Shown piece by piece: positions 1 through 8,811 of a stretch of DNA of 64,000 nt. The DNA is from Bradyrhizobium betae (GTDB lineage: Bacteria > Pseudomonadota > Alphaproteobacteria > Rhizobiales > Xanthobacteraceae). Below the pieces are notes generated by a model. That model had not been told where the DNA came from. It saw nothing but the letters and a program-made list of their open reading frames with translations, and ran no database searches. Position numbers and translations under genes: made by a program. Within the stretch, counting starts at the first letter, position 1. Every line of letters begins with the position of its first letter. The stretch is from positions 5,214,501 to 5,278,500 of the forward strand of contig NZ_CP044543.1 in the NCBI RefSeq assembly GCF_008932115.1, read 5' to 3'.

Positions 1-110
1 CCGGCGCCCGCTTCCGCCAGGACTTCCCGCCGCAATGCGTTCCAATCCGCAACGGCGAGATCGCGCTTCCGATCAACGACTATGTTTCCTCCATCGAAGA
101 GAGTGTTTGA
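1..110 (+). CDS. C-terminal end of an unrecognised protein (partial)
   Basis: The window opens inside a reading frame whose last 35 codons (from base 3) end in TGA at 108-110. The tail contains QDFPPQCVPIRNGEIALPIN and ends in a short acidic stretch. I do not recognise the family. It lies 3 bases before the next start codon, so it is very probably the upstream member of the same operon as the fumarylacetoacetate-hydrolase-family gene. The short length does not allow a function to be assigned. Confidence 0.6.
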   Translation, partial: GARFRQDFPPQCVPIRNGEIALPINDYVSSIEESV

Positions 111-113
111 CCA

Positions 114-968
114 ATGAAAGTCGCAAGCTTCACCATCGCCGGCACCGCGAGCTATGGCATCGTCACCGACAAGGGCATCATCGATGCAGGCAAGCGCCTG
201 AAGGCCTATCCGACGCTGAAGGCACTGCTTGCGAAGGGATCGCTCGACGAATTGAAGAAGCTCACCGGTGAAAAGCCGGACTACGCGCTGCAGGACGTCG
301 CGCTATTGCCGACGGTGCCCGATCCCGACAAGATCTTCTGCATCGGCGTCAACTATGCCACGCATCTGGCCGAGAGCGGCCACCCGACGCCGGCGCATCC
401 GATGATCTTCACGCGTTTCGCCAACAGCCAGGTCGGCCATGGCCAGCCGATGATACGGCCGCTGGAATCCGAGCGTTTCGACTATGAGGGCGAAATGGCC
501 GTCGTCATCGGCAAGGCCGGTCGCCGCATCTCGCGCGAGGCCGCGCTCGGCCATGTCGCGGGCTATGCCTGCTACAACGACGGCAGCATCCGCGACTGGC
601 AGCGCCACACCTCGCAATTCGCGCCGGGCAAGAACTTTGTCGGCACCGGCGGCTTCGGTCCGTGGATGGTGACGACCGACGAATTGACCGATGTGACCAG
701 GCAGACCCTGATCACGCGGCTCAACGGCGTGGAGGTGCAGAAGGCCCCGATCTCCGATCTCGTCTTCGACGTCCAGGCCCTGATTGCCTATTGCTCGACC
801 TTCACCGAGCTCGTTCCGGGCGACGTCATCGTCACCGGCACGACCGGCGGCGTGGGCGCCTATCGCACACCGCCGCTGTGGATGAAGGGCGGCGACGTCG
901 TGGAGATCGAGATTTCCGGCATCGGCATCTTGCGCAATCCCGTCAAGGACGAGGGACGCGCGGCCTGA
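114..968 (+). CDS. Fumarylacetoacetate hydrolase (FAH) family protein
   Basis: A 284-residue cytosolic enzyme of the FAH superfamily, whose members hydrolyse or decarboxylate acylpyruvates and ring-cleavage products with a divalent metal. The variable N-terminal part covers about residues 1-70. The catalytic domain starts at FCIGVNYATHL (about 75) and carries the metal-ligand pattern E125-x-E127 plus D156, followed by the family's GKNFVGTGGFGPW region and VTGTTGGVG near 245. Length is normal. It follows the upstream stop by 3 bases and precedes a MetE-like gene, which suggests a catabolic operon. The substrate cannot be told from sequence; 2-hydroxyhepta-2,4-diene-1,7-dioate-type or oxaloacetate-type substrates are both possible. 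Confidence 0.9.
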   Translation: MKVASFTIAGTASYGIVTDKGIIDAGKRLKAYPTLKALLAKGSLDELKKLTGEKPDYALQDVALLPTVPDPDKIFCIGVNYATHLAESGHPTPAHPMIFTRFANSQVGHGQPMIRPLESERFDYEGEMAVVIGKAGRRISREAALGHVAGYACYNDGSIRDWQRHTSQFAPGKNFVGTGGFGPWMVTTDELTDVTRQTLITRLNGVEVQKAPISDLVFDVQALIAYCSTFTELVPGDVIVTGTTGGVGAYRTPPLWMKGGDVVEIEISGIGILRNPVKDEGRAA

Positions 969-1004
969 ACAACGCGCTCAACAATAACAAGAAGGAGAAC
1001 TCCC

Positions 1005-2048
1005 ATGCCGATGCCCAAGCACATCCTCCCGACCACGGTGGTCGGGAGTTATCCGCAGCCGGAATGGCTGGTGAATCGCGCTATGCTGTCGAAGGTGGTG
1101 CCGCGCACCCGCCTGCACGACATGTGGCGATTGCCGGCGGAGCATCTGGAGGAGGCGCAGGACGATGCCACCATCGTCGCGATCCGCGACATGGAACGCG
1201 CCGGCATCGACATCGTGACGGATGGCGAGATCCGCCGCGAGAGCTACTCCAACCGTTTCGCGACCGCGCTCGACGGCATCGACGGGGACAATCCCGCGAT
1301 GATCGTCGCCCGCACCGGCAACACCCAGACCCCCGTGCCGCGCGTCGTCGGTCCCGTGAAACGCAAGGGCCCCGTGGAGCTGCACGACATGCAGTTCCTG
1401 CGCGAGAATACCGACCGCGCCGCCAAGATCACCTTGCCGGGCCCGTTCACGATGAGCCAGCAGGCCAAGAACGAGTTCTACAAGGACGACGAGGAGCTCG
1501 CGATGGCGCTCGCCGAGGCCGTCAATGCCGAGGCGCTCGACCTGCAAAAGGCAGGCGCCGACGTGATTCAGCTCGACGAGCCCTGGGTGCGCAACAATCC
1601 TGATCTTGCCAAGCGCTATGCCGTCAAGGCGATCAACCGCGCCCTGCAAGGCATCACCGTGCCGACCGTCGTGCATCTCTGCTTCGGCTATGCGGCGGTC
1701 GTGCCGGGGTCGAACAAGCCGGCCGGCTATTCTTTCCTCGCCGAGCTCGACGACACCATTGCCGACCAGATCTCGATCGAGGCGGCGCAGCCGAAGCTCG
1801 ATCTCGGCGTGCTGAAAGACCTCTCCTCGAAGAAGATCATGCTCGGCGTGCTCGACCTCGGCGATCCCTCCGTCGAGAGTGTCGATACCGTGGCCGACCG
1901 CATCCGCAACGGGCTCAAATACGTCTCACCGGATCGTCTGGTCGCGGCGCCCGATTGCGGCATGAAATACATGCCGCGCGCAACCGCGTTCGGGAAGCTC
2001 AAGGCGATGTGCGATGCGGCGGCCAAGGTCCGGCAGGAAATCAGTTAG
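1005..2048 (+). CDS. Cobalamin-independent methionine synthase C-domain-like protein
   Basis: A 347-residue protein matching only the C-terminal catalytic barrel of MetE, which carries zinc and transfers methyl groups to thiols. The expected zinc set is visible: H224-x-C226, E259 and C318 (in PDCGM). True MetE is about 750 residues, so this is the short, stand-alone branch, whose physiological methyl donor and acceptor are often unknown. The ATG at 1005 is preceded by AAGGAG at about 8 bases; a second ATG two codons in is possible. It lies 36 bases after the FAH-family gene on the same strand, and its stop overlaps the 3' end of the convergent RidA gene by 4 bases. Confidence 0.85.
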   Translation: MPMPKHILPTTVVGSYPQPEWLVNRAMLSKVVPRTRLHDMWRLPAEHLEEAQDDATIVAIRDMERAGIDIVTDGEIRRESYSNRFATALDGIDGDNPAMIVARTGNTQTPVPRVVGPVKRKGPVELHDMQFLRENTDRAAKITLPGPFTMSQQAKNEFYKDDEELAMALAEAVNAEALDLQKAGADVIQLDEPWVRNNPDLAKRYAVKAINRALQGITVPTVVHLCFGYAAVVPGSNKPAGYSFLAELDDTIADQISIEAAQPKLDLGVLKDLSSKKIMLGVLDLGDPSVESVDTVADRIRNGLKYVSPDRLVAAPDCGMKYMPRATAFGKLKAMCDAAAKVRQEIS

Positions 2049-2398
2049 CGCGCCCGGGCGGCGGTGGCGGTGATCTCGAGTTTGACGCCGGGCCCGAGAT
2101 CGGCCACGCCGATTGCGGCGCGCGCCGGCAGATGGGCCTCTGCGAAGTGCGCCTTCCAGGCCGCATTGAACGCCGCCTTCTCCTTCAGGTCCGTCATGTA
2201 GATGGTCACCTGCAGGACATTGGCCAGATCGGATCCGAGCGGCTCCAGCAGGCGCGACAGCTGTCCGAGGACGTCATTGGCCTGGCCCGACATGTCGAGG
2301 CTGGTGTCCTCGGGGACGATGCCGCCGAAGTAGAGCACACCGTCATGCTCGACCACCTCGTGGAGCAGTCCTTCGTAGGGCAAGACGCGTTTGATCAT
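2045..2398 (-). CDS. RidA family (YjgF/YER057c/UK114) deaminase
   Basis: A 117-residue RidA-like protein. Characterised members hydrolyse reactive enamine/imine intermediates released by PLP enzymes; many paralogues act in catabolic pathways. Family features are the N-terminal VLYFGGIVPED region, the QLSRLLEPLGSDLANVLQ helix, the PARAAIGVADL segment with the carboxylate-binding Arg, and VKLEI near the end. I chose the ATG at 2398 because the family begins close to this point; the frame stays open upstream to 2539 but that part looks non-coding. The gene is divergent from the molybdoenzyme gene and converges on the MetE-like gene. Confidence 0.85.
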   Translation of the reverse strand: MIKRVLPYEGLLHEVVEHDGVLYFGGIVPEDTSLDMSGQANDVLGQLSRLLEPLGSDLANVLQVTIYMTDLKEKAAFNAAWKAHFAEAHLPARAAIGVADLGPGVKLEITATAARAR

Positions 2399-2613
2399 GC
2401 TGAGTCCGATGTTCCTGTGGGCATGGGGGCCGGCGCCGGTTGCTGTAACACCGGCGAGGCCAATAGGGAACCGGCGGGCCGCGTTGATCGCACGACGCAC
2501 GGGAGCCCAGCGCTTGCGTGAGCCTCGCCACGATGACATGGGGATGTGGATCGGTATATTGCCACCCGAGCACCATGAAGACGGCCAGCCTCGGGCCGGA
2601 ACAGGATCAGACG

Positions 2614-4935
2614 ATGGACGATACGATTGGCTTCCCCGACCCCGGCCTCGACTTGTCGGACGGCTTCAAGCCGCACACCTCGCATTGGGGCGTGTTTTCC
2701 GCGCGTCAGGGCCAAGCCGGGCTCGAGGTCAGGGCCTATGCGGGCGATCCCGATCCGAACGGCATCATCGACAATTTCCCCGGCGCGCTGCGCCACCAGG
2801 CGCGCATTGCGCAGCCCGCGATTCGCCGTGGCTGGCTCGAGCGCGGTCCCGGTCCCGACGATCGCCGCGGCCGCGACGAATTCGTCTCGGTCAGCTGGGA
2901 GAAGGCGCTCGACCTGCTCGGCGACGAGCTCGGCCGCATCCGCGACACGCGCGGGCCCGGCGCCGTGTTCGGCGGCTCCTATGGCTGGTCGAGCGCGGGC
3001 CGCTTCCATCATGCGCAGAGCCAGGTGCATCGCTTCCTCAACATCGCGATGGGCGGCTATGTGCGTTCGGTGAACTCCTACTCGTCGGGCGCCTCCTCGG
3101 TGCTGCTGCCGCAGATCCTGGCGGGCTACGAGGACATCACCAAGCGCAACGTCACCTGGGCGCAGATCGCTGCCGACACCGAGGTCGTGCTGGCGTTCGG
3201 CGGCATGGCGCTGAAGAACTCCATGGTGGCCGGCGGCTCGATCAGCAAGCATGTCGAGCGCGGCGCCATGGCAGCGGCGCGTCGGCGCGGCTGCGAATTC
3301 ATCCTGGTCAGTCCTTTGCGTGAAGACCTGCCCGTCGAGGCCGGGGCCGAATGGATGACCTGCGTGCCCAGCACCGACACCGCGCTGATGCTCGGCATCG
3401 TTCACACGCTGGTCGCGGAGAACCTGCACGACCAGGCCTTCCTCGATCGCTATACCGAGGGCTGGCCCGTCTTCCTGCGCTATCTCACCGGCGAGAGCGA
3501 CGGACAGCCAAAGAGCGCCGAATGGGCCGCCGCGATCTGCGGCGTCGAGGCGAACACGATCCGCACGCTGGCGCGCCGTCTGGCCGGAAAGCGCGCGCTC
3601 ATCACCGTTTCCCATTCGCTCCAGCGCGCCGAACATGGCGAGCAGCCGGTGTGGATGGGCATGGTGCTGGCGGCAGCGCTCGGCCAGATCGGCCTGCCGG
3701 GCGGCGGCTATGGCTATTCGCTCGGGGCGATCGGCTATTATGGCCGCCGTGTCAACGACGTGCCCGGGCCGACGCTGGGGCAGGGCCGCAACGGCGTGCG
3801 CGACTTCATTCCGGTGGCGCGCATCGCCGACATGCTGCTCAATCCCGGCAGCACCTATCGCTACGACGGCCAGACGCGCACCTATCCGGACATCCGTCTC
3901 GTCTACTGGGCCGGCGGCAATCCCTTCCATCATCACCAGGACATCAACCGCCTGCGCAAGGCATTTGCGAAAGTGGACACGTTCGTGGTGCACGAGCTCG
4001 CCTGGACTGCGACGGCGCGGCATGCCGACATCGTGCTGCCGTCGACCATGACGCTGGAGCGAGAGGACATCGGCTATTCCAGCAACGATCCTCTCATGGT
4101 CGCGATGCATCAGATCGCGGAGCCGTTCGGTCTTGCGCGCGACGACTACGACATCTTTGCCGATCTCGCCGAGCGTCTCGGTGCGCGCGAGCCGTTCACA
4201 GAGGGTCGCACGTCGAGGGAGTGGCTCGAATATCTTTACAAGCCGACCCGCGCCTGGCTCGAAGCGCGCGGCCTGGAGGCCCCTCACTTCGACGAATTCT
4301 GGAAGCGCGGCAGCCTGGTCGTGCCGCAACAGCCTGACGACGGCGGTCGGCTGCGCAGTTTTCGCGAGGATCCTGTCAATCACCCGCTGCCGACGCCGAG
4401 CGGCCGTATCGAGATCTTCTCGGCCAAGATCGAGGCCCATGGCGATGCGGATTGTCCGGGTCATCCTGTCTGGCTCGACAAGACCGATATGCCCAAGCCG
4501 GGCGCGCCGTGCTTCCTCGTCGCCAACCAGCCGGTGACGCGCCTGCACAGCCAGCTCGATTTCGGCGGCCATTCGCTCGCCGCCAAACATCGCGGCCGCG
4601 AGGTCGCGCGGATGAATCCGGTTGATGCGGACGCGCGCGGCATCAAGGACGGCGACATCATCCGCCTGTTCAATGAGCGCGGCGCGTGCCTTGCCGCGGT
4701 TCACGTCACGGGCGGCATCGCACCCGGCGTGGTGCAGCTTCCGACCGGTGCGTGGTACGATCCCGTAGACCCCGAGGACGACGCGCCGCTCTGCGTCCAC
4801 GGCAATCCGAACGTGCTGACCCGCGACATCGGCACCTCGTCCTTCGCGCAGGGCTGCACCGGGCAACTGACGACGGTGGAGGTGGAGAAATTCACCGGCA
4901 ATTTGCCACCGATCCGGGCTTTCGATCCGGTGTAG
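2614..4935 (+). CDS. Molybdopterin-dependent oxidoreductase, BisC/DMSO reductase type
   Basis: A 773-residue bis-MGD molybdoenzyme of the S/N-oxide reductase branch. The N-terminus has the branch motif HTSHWGVFSA (residues 21-30). SYGWSSAGR (122-130) places a Ser at 127 where DMSO reductase has its Mo ligand, and the C-terminal domain has ANQPVTRLHSQLDFG. There is no N-terminal [4Fe-4S] cysteine cluster and no Tat or Sec signal, so a cytoplasmic BisC-like enzyme (biotin or methionine sulfoxide reduction) fits better than periplasmic TorA/DorA. The ATG at 2614 has AGGA seven bases upstream; in-frame starts at 2575 and 2518 are alternatives. No haem or membrane partner is encoded beside it. Confidence 0.88.
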   Translation: MDDTIGFPDPGLDLSDGFKPHTSHWGVFSARQGQAGLEVRAYAGDPDPNGIIDNFPGALRHQARIAQPAIRRGWLERGPGPDDRRGRDEFVSVSWEKALDLLGDELGRIRDTRGPGAVFGGSYGWSSAGRFHHAQSQVHRFLNIAMGGYVRSVNSYSSGASSVLLPQILAGYEDITKRNVTWAQIAADTEVVLAFGGMALKNSMVAGGSISKHVERGAMAAARRRGCEFILVSPLREDLPVEAGAEWMTCVPSTDTALMLGIVHTLVAENLHDQAFLDRYTEGWPVFLRYLTGESDGQPKSAEWAAAICGVEANTIRTLARRLAGKRALITVSHSLQRAEHGEQPVWMGMVLAAALGQIGLPGGGYGYSLGAIGYYGRRVNDVPGPTLGQGRNGVRDFIPVARIADMLLNPGSTYRYDGQTRTYPDIRLVYWAGGNPFHHHQDINRLRKAFAKVDTFVVHELAWTATARHADIVLPSTMTLEREDIGYSSNDPLMVAMHQIAEPFGLARDDYDIFADLAERLGAREPFTEGRTSREWLEYLYKPTRAWLEARGLEAPHFDEFWKRGSLVVPQQPDDGGRLRSFREDPVNHPLPTPSGRIEIFSAKIEAHGDADCPGHPVWLDKTDMPKPGAPCFLVANQPVTRLHSQLDFGGHSLAAKHRGREVARMNPVDADARGIKDGDIIRLFNERGACLAAVHVTGGIAPGVVQLPTGAWYDPVDPEDDAPLCVHGNPNVLTRDIGTSSFAQGCTGQLTTVEVEKFTGNLPPIRAFDPV

Positions 4936-5174
4936 CTCTTTCCTCCGTCATTGCGAGCGCAGGGCTCTTGCGGTGCGCTGCAGAGCCGGGGCCCATATCG
5001 CCGCTCGTTCTCCTGTCGCCTTCTGGGTCCGGCTCTGCGCAGCGTCACTGCGTGCCGCAGCGCGTCCGGGACACGAGAGCACTCGTGCGAATTCGAAATC
5101 GGTCCCCGCAAAGCGAAAGAACCCCACCGCGCCGCGCTGCTAAGGCTTCGTGACCTCATCAAAGGACACCTGAC

Positions 5175-5675
5175 ATGACCAAGGCAGACCTCCAGAGCCC
5201 GACCGATCTCGGCGCCAATGCGAACCGGGACATTCCCGCCGCGCTACGCGCGCTGCTCGCCGACGTCTTCGCGCTCTATCTGAAGACCAAGAACTTCCAC
5301 TGGCACGTCTCGGGCAGCCATTTCCGCGACTATCATCTGATGCTGGACGAGCAGGCCGGCCAGATCTTTGCGATGACCGACGACATCGCGGAGCGCGCGC
5401 GCAAGATCGGCGGCACCACGCTGCGTTCGATCGGCCAGATCGCGCGCGAGCAGCGCATCCTCGACAACGATGCGGACTACGTCGAGCCACAGGACATGCT
5501 GGCGGAGCTGCGCAGCGACAACCAGCAACTGACGCGGGAGATGCGGCGCGTGCACGAGCTTTGCGACGAATATGGCGATGTCGCCACCGCAAGCCTGATC
5601 GAGAATTGGATCGACGAGTCCGAGCGCAGGATCTGGTTCCTGTACGAGTCCGGCCGCACCGGCCCGCACGCGTAA
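5175..5675 (+). CDS. dps: Dps family DNA-binding ferritin-like protein
   Basis: A 166-residue Dps protein that oxidises and stores iron and protects DNA during starvation and oxidative stress. The ferroxidase residues are present: KNFHWHVSG, then FRDYHLMLDEQAGQIFAMTDDIAER, the conserved H/D/E set shared between two subunits. Length matches the family. AGGA lies about 8 bases before the ATG. It is a single-gene unit. The hairpin between it and the convergent AraC gene has its T-run on the other strand, so it would terminate Dps transcripts less well. Confidence 0.92.
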   Translation: MTKADLQSPTDLGANANRDIPAALRALLADVFALYLKTKNFHWHVSGSHFRDYHLMLDEQAGQIFAMTDDIAERARKIGGTTLRSIGQIAREQRILDNDADYVEPQDMLAELRSDNQQLTREMRRVHELCDEYGDVATASLIENWIDESERRIWFLYESGRTGPHA

Positions 5676-5696
5676 CGCCTCGCGTCGCGATGAAGG

Positions 5697-5733
5697 AAAA
5701 AGGGGCCGTCCTGTGTGGGTGCAGGGCGGCCCC
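5697..5733 (-). terminator. Rho-independent terminator of the AraC-type regulator gene
   Basis: Bases 5702-5733 form a 12-pair stem (GGGGCCGTCCTG against CAGGGCGGCCCC, one mismatch) with a short loop. Read on the minus strand it is followed at once by TTTTT and CCTT. It lies about 75 bases past the stop of the minus-strand AraC gene. On the plus strand there is no T-run. Confidence 0.75.
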
Positions 5734-5807
5734 AGGAGGCTCGCAGGCCCGGGAGGAGGAGGGCTCGAGCCGGCGCAAGTGGGGGCACTCGCGCCAAAGC
5801 AGAAGAG

Positions 5808-6776
5808 CTAGGCGGCCGCGCCGATCATCCAGTCATTGTCCGATGCAGGACGCCGCCGCGGCGCGACGTCGGTGGCCGGCCGTTCGCTCTTGCTGGCGAG
5901 GCGCCAGCGCGCCGGAGACTGCCCACTGATGCGCTTGAACACGGTGGAGAAATGCGCCTGCGTGCTGAAGCCGACGGCTAGCGCGATTTCAGCCAAAGGC
6001 CGCCCGGTCGTCGCGAGCATCCGCTTGGCCTGCTCGATGCGGTGATTGAGCAGATATTCGCGCGGGCGATAGCCGGTCGCGGCGCGGAATTGTGCCGCAA
6101 AGTGCATCCTGGAGAGGCCCGCGACATTGGCAAGCTCGGACAGGCTGATGCAGCGGTCGAAATGATCGGCGATGTATTGCTCGACGCGCCGCAGCCGCCA
6201 TTTCGGCAAGGCGTTGACCTTGGCGCGGGGCAGCTCGAGGCGCGCGAGATGCATCGCGAGGGTCTGTCCGATGCAGCGCGCGAATTCATGGTCGGTGGCG
6301 TCGCCATGCTCCATCAGCGCTTTCGCCAGCTCGGCGGCGAGCGGATCGCGCAGCAAGACGAGGTCATGCAATGCTTCCGCGGCGGGCACCGGGAAGTGAT
6401 CCGTGGAAATGTGGACGTGCAGGAAAGCGCAGGGGCCCTGGAACTGGACGCAGAGAGGCTTCGACGGCGCGCTGACATACAACGTGCCAGCAGGCATCGT
6501 GCCGTCATAGACGATCTGACGGTCCCGGGTCAGTTTCGCGCGCGTCGCCTTCAGGGCAATGCCGACGAAATAGCTGGTCTCGGGCGTCGTCGCCTCATGC
6601 GACGAAGTGTCCCGGGACTCCTCCCATTGCGAGATCATGATGTCCGCCTCCGGGCCGTGGTTGATCTCGCGCCATCGCCTTTCGCGCGGAATCGCGTGCG
6701 TCTTGTGCGAGACCTCGCGATCCCGCCGAGCCGGAAGCTCAATCCGGGCATGCGCCGTTTGCAGGTCCGTCAACAT
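5808..6776 (-). CDS. AraC family transcriptional regulator
   Basis: A 322-residue regulator with an effector/cupin-like N-terminal half and an AraC-type double helix-turn-helix at the C-terminus (about residues 215-300: ISLSELANVAGLSRMHFAAQF, then PLAEIALAVGFSTQAHFSTVF). The ATG at 6776 follows GAGGAC by five bases; a TTG five codons earlier also opens the frame. The gene is the last of a minus-strand group with the alpha/beta hydrolase and an uncharacterised protein, so it probably controls them, which is inference from position. A strong terminator follows it. Confidence 0.88.
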   Translation of the reverse strand: MLTDLQTAHARIELPARRDREVSHKTHAIPRERRWREINHGPEADIMISQWEESRDTSSHEATTPETSYFVGIALKATRAKLTRDRQIVYDGTMPAGTLYVSAPSKPLCVQFQGPCAFLHVHISTDHFPVPAAEALHDLVLLRDPLAAELAKALMEHGDATDHEFARCIGQTLAMHLARLELPRAKVNALPKWRLRRVEQYIADHFDRCISLSELANVAGLSRMHFAAQFRAATGYRPREYLLNHRIEQAKRMLATTGRPLAEIALAVGFSTQAHFSTVFKRISGQSPARWRLASKSERPATDVAPRRRPASDNDWMIGAAA

Positions 6777-6915
6777 CGCTCGTCCTCTCAAGCCGATTGC
6801 TTTCCATGGTCAGAGGATAGGCGTGAGCTGGACAACAAGCTCGTTAGTGATGATGAGGAGGTGTTAGATTTTGTGCGCGCTCTCATTCGGTGTGACAGCC
6901 CGCCGCAGGGCGCGC

Positions 6916-7959
6916 TCAGGCTTCCGCCATCACGTCGAGCACCGCGTCGGCAAAGGCCTTCGGCGCCTCCTGCGGCAGATTGTGCCCGATGCCGCCCTTG
7001 ATGGTCCGGTGCGAATAGCGGCCTGAGAATTTCTTCGCGTAGGCGGACGGCTCCGGATGCGGCGCCCCGTTGGCGTCACCCTCCATGGTGATGGTCGGCG
7101 CCGTGATGACAGGCGCTTGCGCCAGCCGCGCCTCGTCGTCGGCGTATCTTGCTTCGCCCTCGGCAAGGCCGAGCCGCCAGCGATAATTATGGATCACGAT
7201 CGCGACATGGTCCGGATTGTCGAACGCCCTGGCGCTGCGATCAAAGGTGGCATCGTCGAAGTGCCATTGCGGCGAGGCGAGCTGCCAGATCAACTTCGAG
7301 AAATCGTGGCGGTATTTGTCATAGCCTTCGCGGCCTCGCTCGGTCGCGAAATAGAACTGGTACCACCATTGCAGCTCGGCCTTCGGCGGCAGCGGTATCT
7401 TGCCGGCCTGCTGGCTGCCGATCAGATAGCCGCTCACCGAGACCATCGCCTTGACCCGCTGCGGCCAGAGCGCCGCGATGATGTTGGCGGTCCGCGCGCC
7501 CCAGTCGAAGCCGGCGATCGTGGCCTTGTCGATTCTGAGTGCGTCCATCAGCGCGACGATGTCCGCCGCGATCGCTGCCGGCTGCCCGTTCCGCATCGTC
7601 GCGTCGGACAGGAAGAGCGTGCTGCCGTAGCCGCGCAAATAAGGCACGATCACGCGATGGCCGGCCGCAGCGAGCAGCGGCGCGACGTCGACGAAAGCGT
7701 GGATGTCGTAGGGCCAGCCGTGCAGCAGGATCACGGCCGGACCGTCAGCGGGGCCTGCCTCGGCATAGCCGACATTGAGCAGGCCGGCGTCGATCTGCTT
7801 CAGCGACGCGAACGCGGTGTTGGCGCCCGGCCTGCCTGCACCGGCAGGCTTCGCCGGCTTGGCGGCAGCCGTGGCGCTCAGCGACAGCTGGGCTGCCGCA
7901 AGTGTCAGGGCGGCGCGTCCGAGGAAGCCGCGGCGTTCGCTGTTGATGGTATCGGACAT
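6916..7959 (-). CDS. Tat-exported alpha/beta hydrolase (epoxide hydrolase/dehalogenase-like)
   Basis: A 347-residue alpha/beta-hydrolase. The N-terminus ERRGFLGRAALTLAAAQLSL is a twin-arginine signal, so the enzyme is predicted to act in the periplasm. After the oxyanion motif HGWPYD, the nucleophile elbow is GFDWGAR, with Asp as the nucleophile as in epoxide hydrolases and haloalkane dehalogenases. The C-terminal GGIGHNLPQE supplies the catalytic His. GGAGGG lies close before the ATG. It is the middle gene of a minus-strand unit. Choice of substrate between epoxide, halide or ester cannot be made from sequence. Confidence 0.85.
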   Translation of the reverse strand: MSDTINSERRGFLGRAALTLAAAQLSLSATAAAKPAKPAGAGRPGANTAFASLKQIDAGLLNVGYAEAGPADGPAVILLHGWPYDIHAFVDVAPLLAAAGHRVIVPYLRGYGSTLFLSDATMRNGQPAAIAADIVALMDALRIDKATIAGFDWGARTANIIAALWPQRVKAMVSVSGYLIGSQQAGKIPLPPKAELQWWYQFYFATERGREGYDKYRHDFSKLIWQLASPQWHFDDATFDRSARAFDNPDHVAIVIHNYRWRLGLAEGEARYADDEARLAQAPVITAPTITMEGDANGAPHPEPSAYAKKFSGRYSHRTIKGGIGHNLPQEAPKAFADAVLDVMAEA

Positions 7960-7986
7960 GGGTCCCTCCTGTGGTCGTTGCCGCCG

Positions 7987-8694
7987 CTACTCGAAGACGG
8001 CGTCGAAGATCTCGACATCCATCAGCACGGGTTTTGCGATCACGGTTCCGTCAGGCCGCAGCGTCTGCGCGCGTCGAAGTGTCGGCACGACGATGCCGCC
8101 AAAACTGTCATGGGCCCAGGAATAGTGTGCGACTTTCATTCCGAAGAGATCGTGATCCGTCCGCCGTTGCAGGGCGTTCTCGTCGAAATAGAAGATCTGC
8201 TCGGGCGCGAGCGTGATCACGCTCGGCGGGAACTGCGCCCGCAGCCGCCGCCATGTTTCGGTGTTCTCACGCCACGGCGCCAGTTCCTCCACCACGACAT
8301 CGGGGTGAGCGAGCAGGAATGGATTGGTCAGATAATTCCAGATCGCTACGCCGCAGAAGAAGACGAGATGCAGTTCGTCCGCCAGCAAAGCAGAGCCGGC
8401 CTCGGGAAACGCAAGGCTCGGATTGCGCCAGCTCCGCAGGACTTCGCCCTCGGGGCTTTCGATGGTGATCGCGTCCGGTTGAAAGGAGCCGGAGTGTTCG
8501 CCTCCCGTAATGCCGGTGAAGCGGACCGACTGCGTCCGGGTCGAACCCTCGGCGGTCACATCCTTGAATTCGCCGGCATGTCCGGCGCTGGAAAACAGCG
8601 TACCGGCGACGGAAAGGTGGAGGGTGAACCGGCTCAAGCTATTCCAGCGGGCGATTCCGCCGCTGGCATCAATTACGTCGTCAAGCAGCGCCAT
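7987..8694 (-). CDS. Uncharacterised protein, 235 residues
   Basis: No family is recognised. The protein starts MALLDDVIDASGGIARW and has no signal peptide or membrane segment. It looks mostly beta-rich, with paired aromatic and acidic strands (for example EQIFYFDENALQRRTDHD and GMKVAHYSWAHDSFGG), which weakly recalls lipid- or ligand-binding beta-sheet proteins. It lies 27 bases upstream of the Tat-exported hydrolase on the same strand and should be co-transcribed with it. A GGCGGGAC stretch precedes the ATG. Confidence 0.7.
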   Translation of the reverse strand: MALLDDVIDASGGIARWNSLSRFTLHLSVAGTLFSSAGHAGEFKDVTAEGSTRTQSVRFTGITGGEHSGSFQPDAITIESPEGEVLRSWRNPSLAFPEAGSALLADELHLVFFCGVAIWNYLTNPFLLAHPDVVVEELAPWRENTETWRRLRAQFPPSVITLAPEQIFYFDENALQRRTDHDLFGMKVAHYSWAHDSFGGIVVPTLRRAQTLRPDGTVIAKPVLMDVEIFDAVFE

Positions 8695-8811
8695 GTCCCG
8701 CCATATCCACCATGAAGTGCGACCACCATGGCGGGGCGGATGCGGCTTGGCGTGTTAGAAGTTGTTAGGAGTTGCGAGTAGAATTTTTGCGGTATCCCGT
8801 TGAAGATACTC

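Noticed and set aside
2395..4866. Very long minus-strand open frame opposite the molybdoenzyme gene
   Set aside because: Low-complexity Arg/Ala/His-rich translation with no family features; a GC-driven shadow of the real gene. The same holds for the long frames opposite the two large regulators, the Mo-hydroxylase and the GGDEF/EAL gene.
4936..5174. Gap before dps contains GTCATTGCGAGCGCAG and other repeat-like fragments
   Set aside because: It resembles eroded dispersed repeats but no clear paired arms were found, so it is not listed as a repeat.
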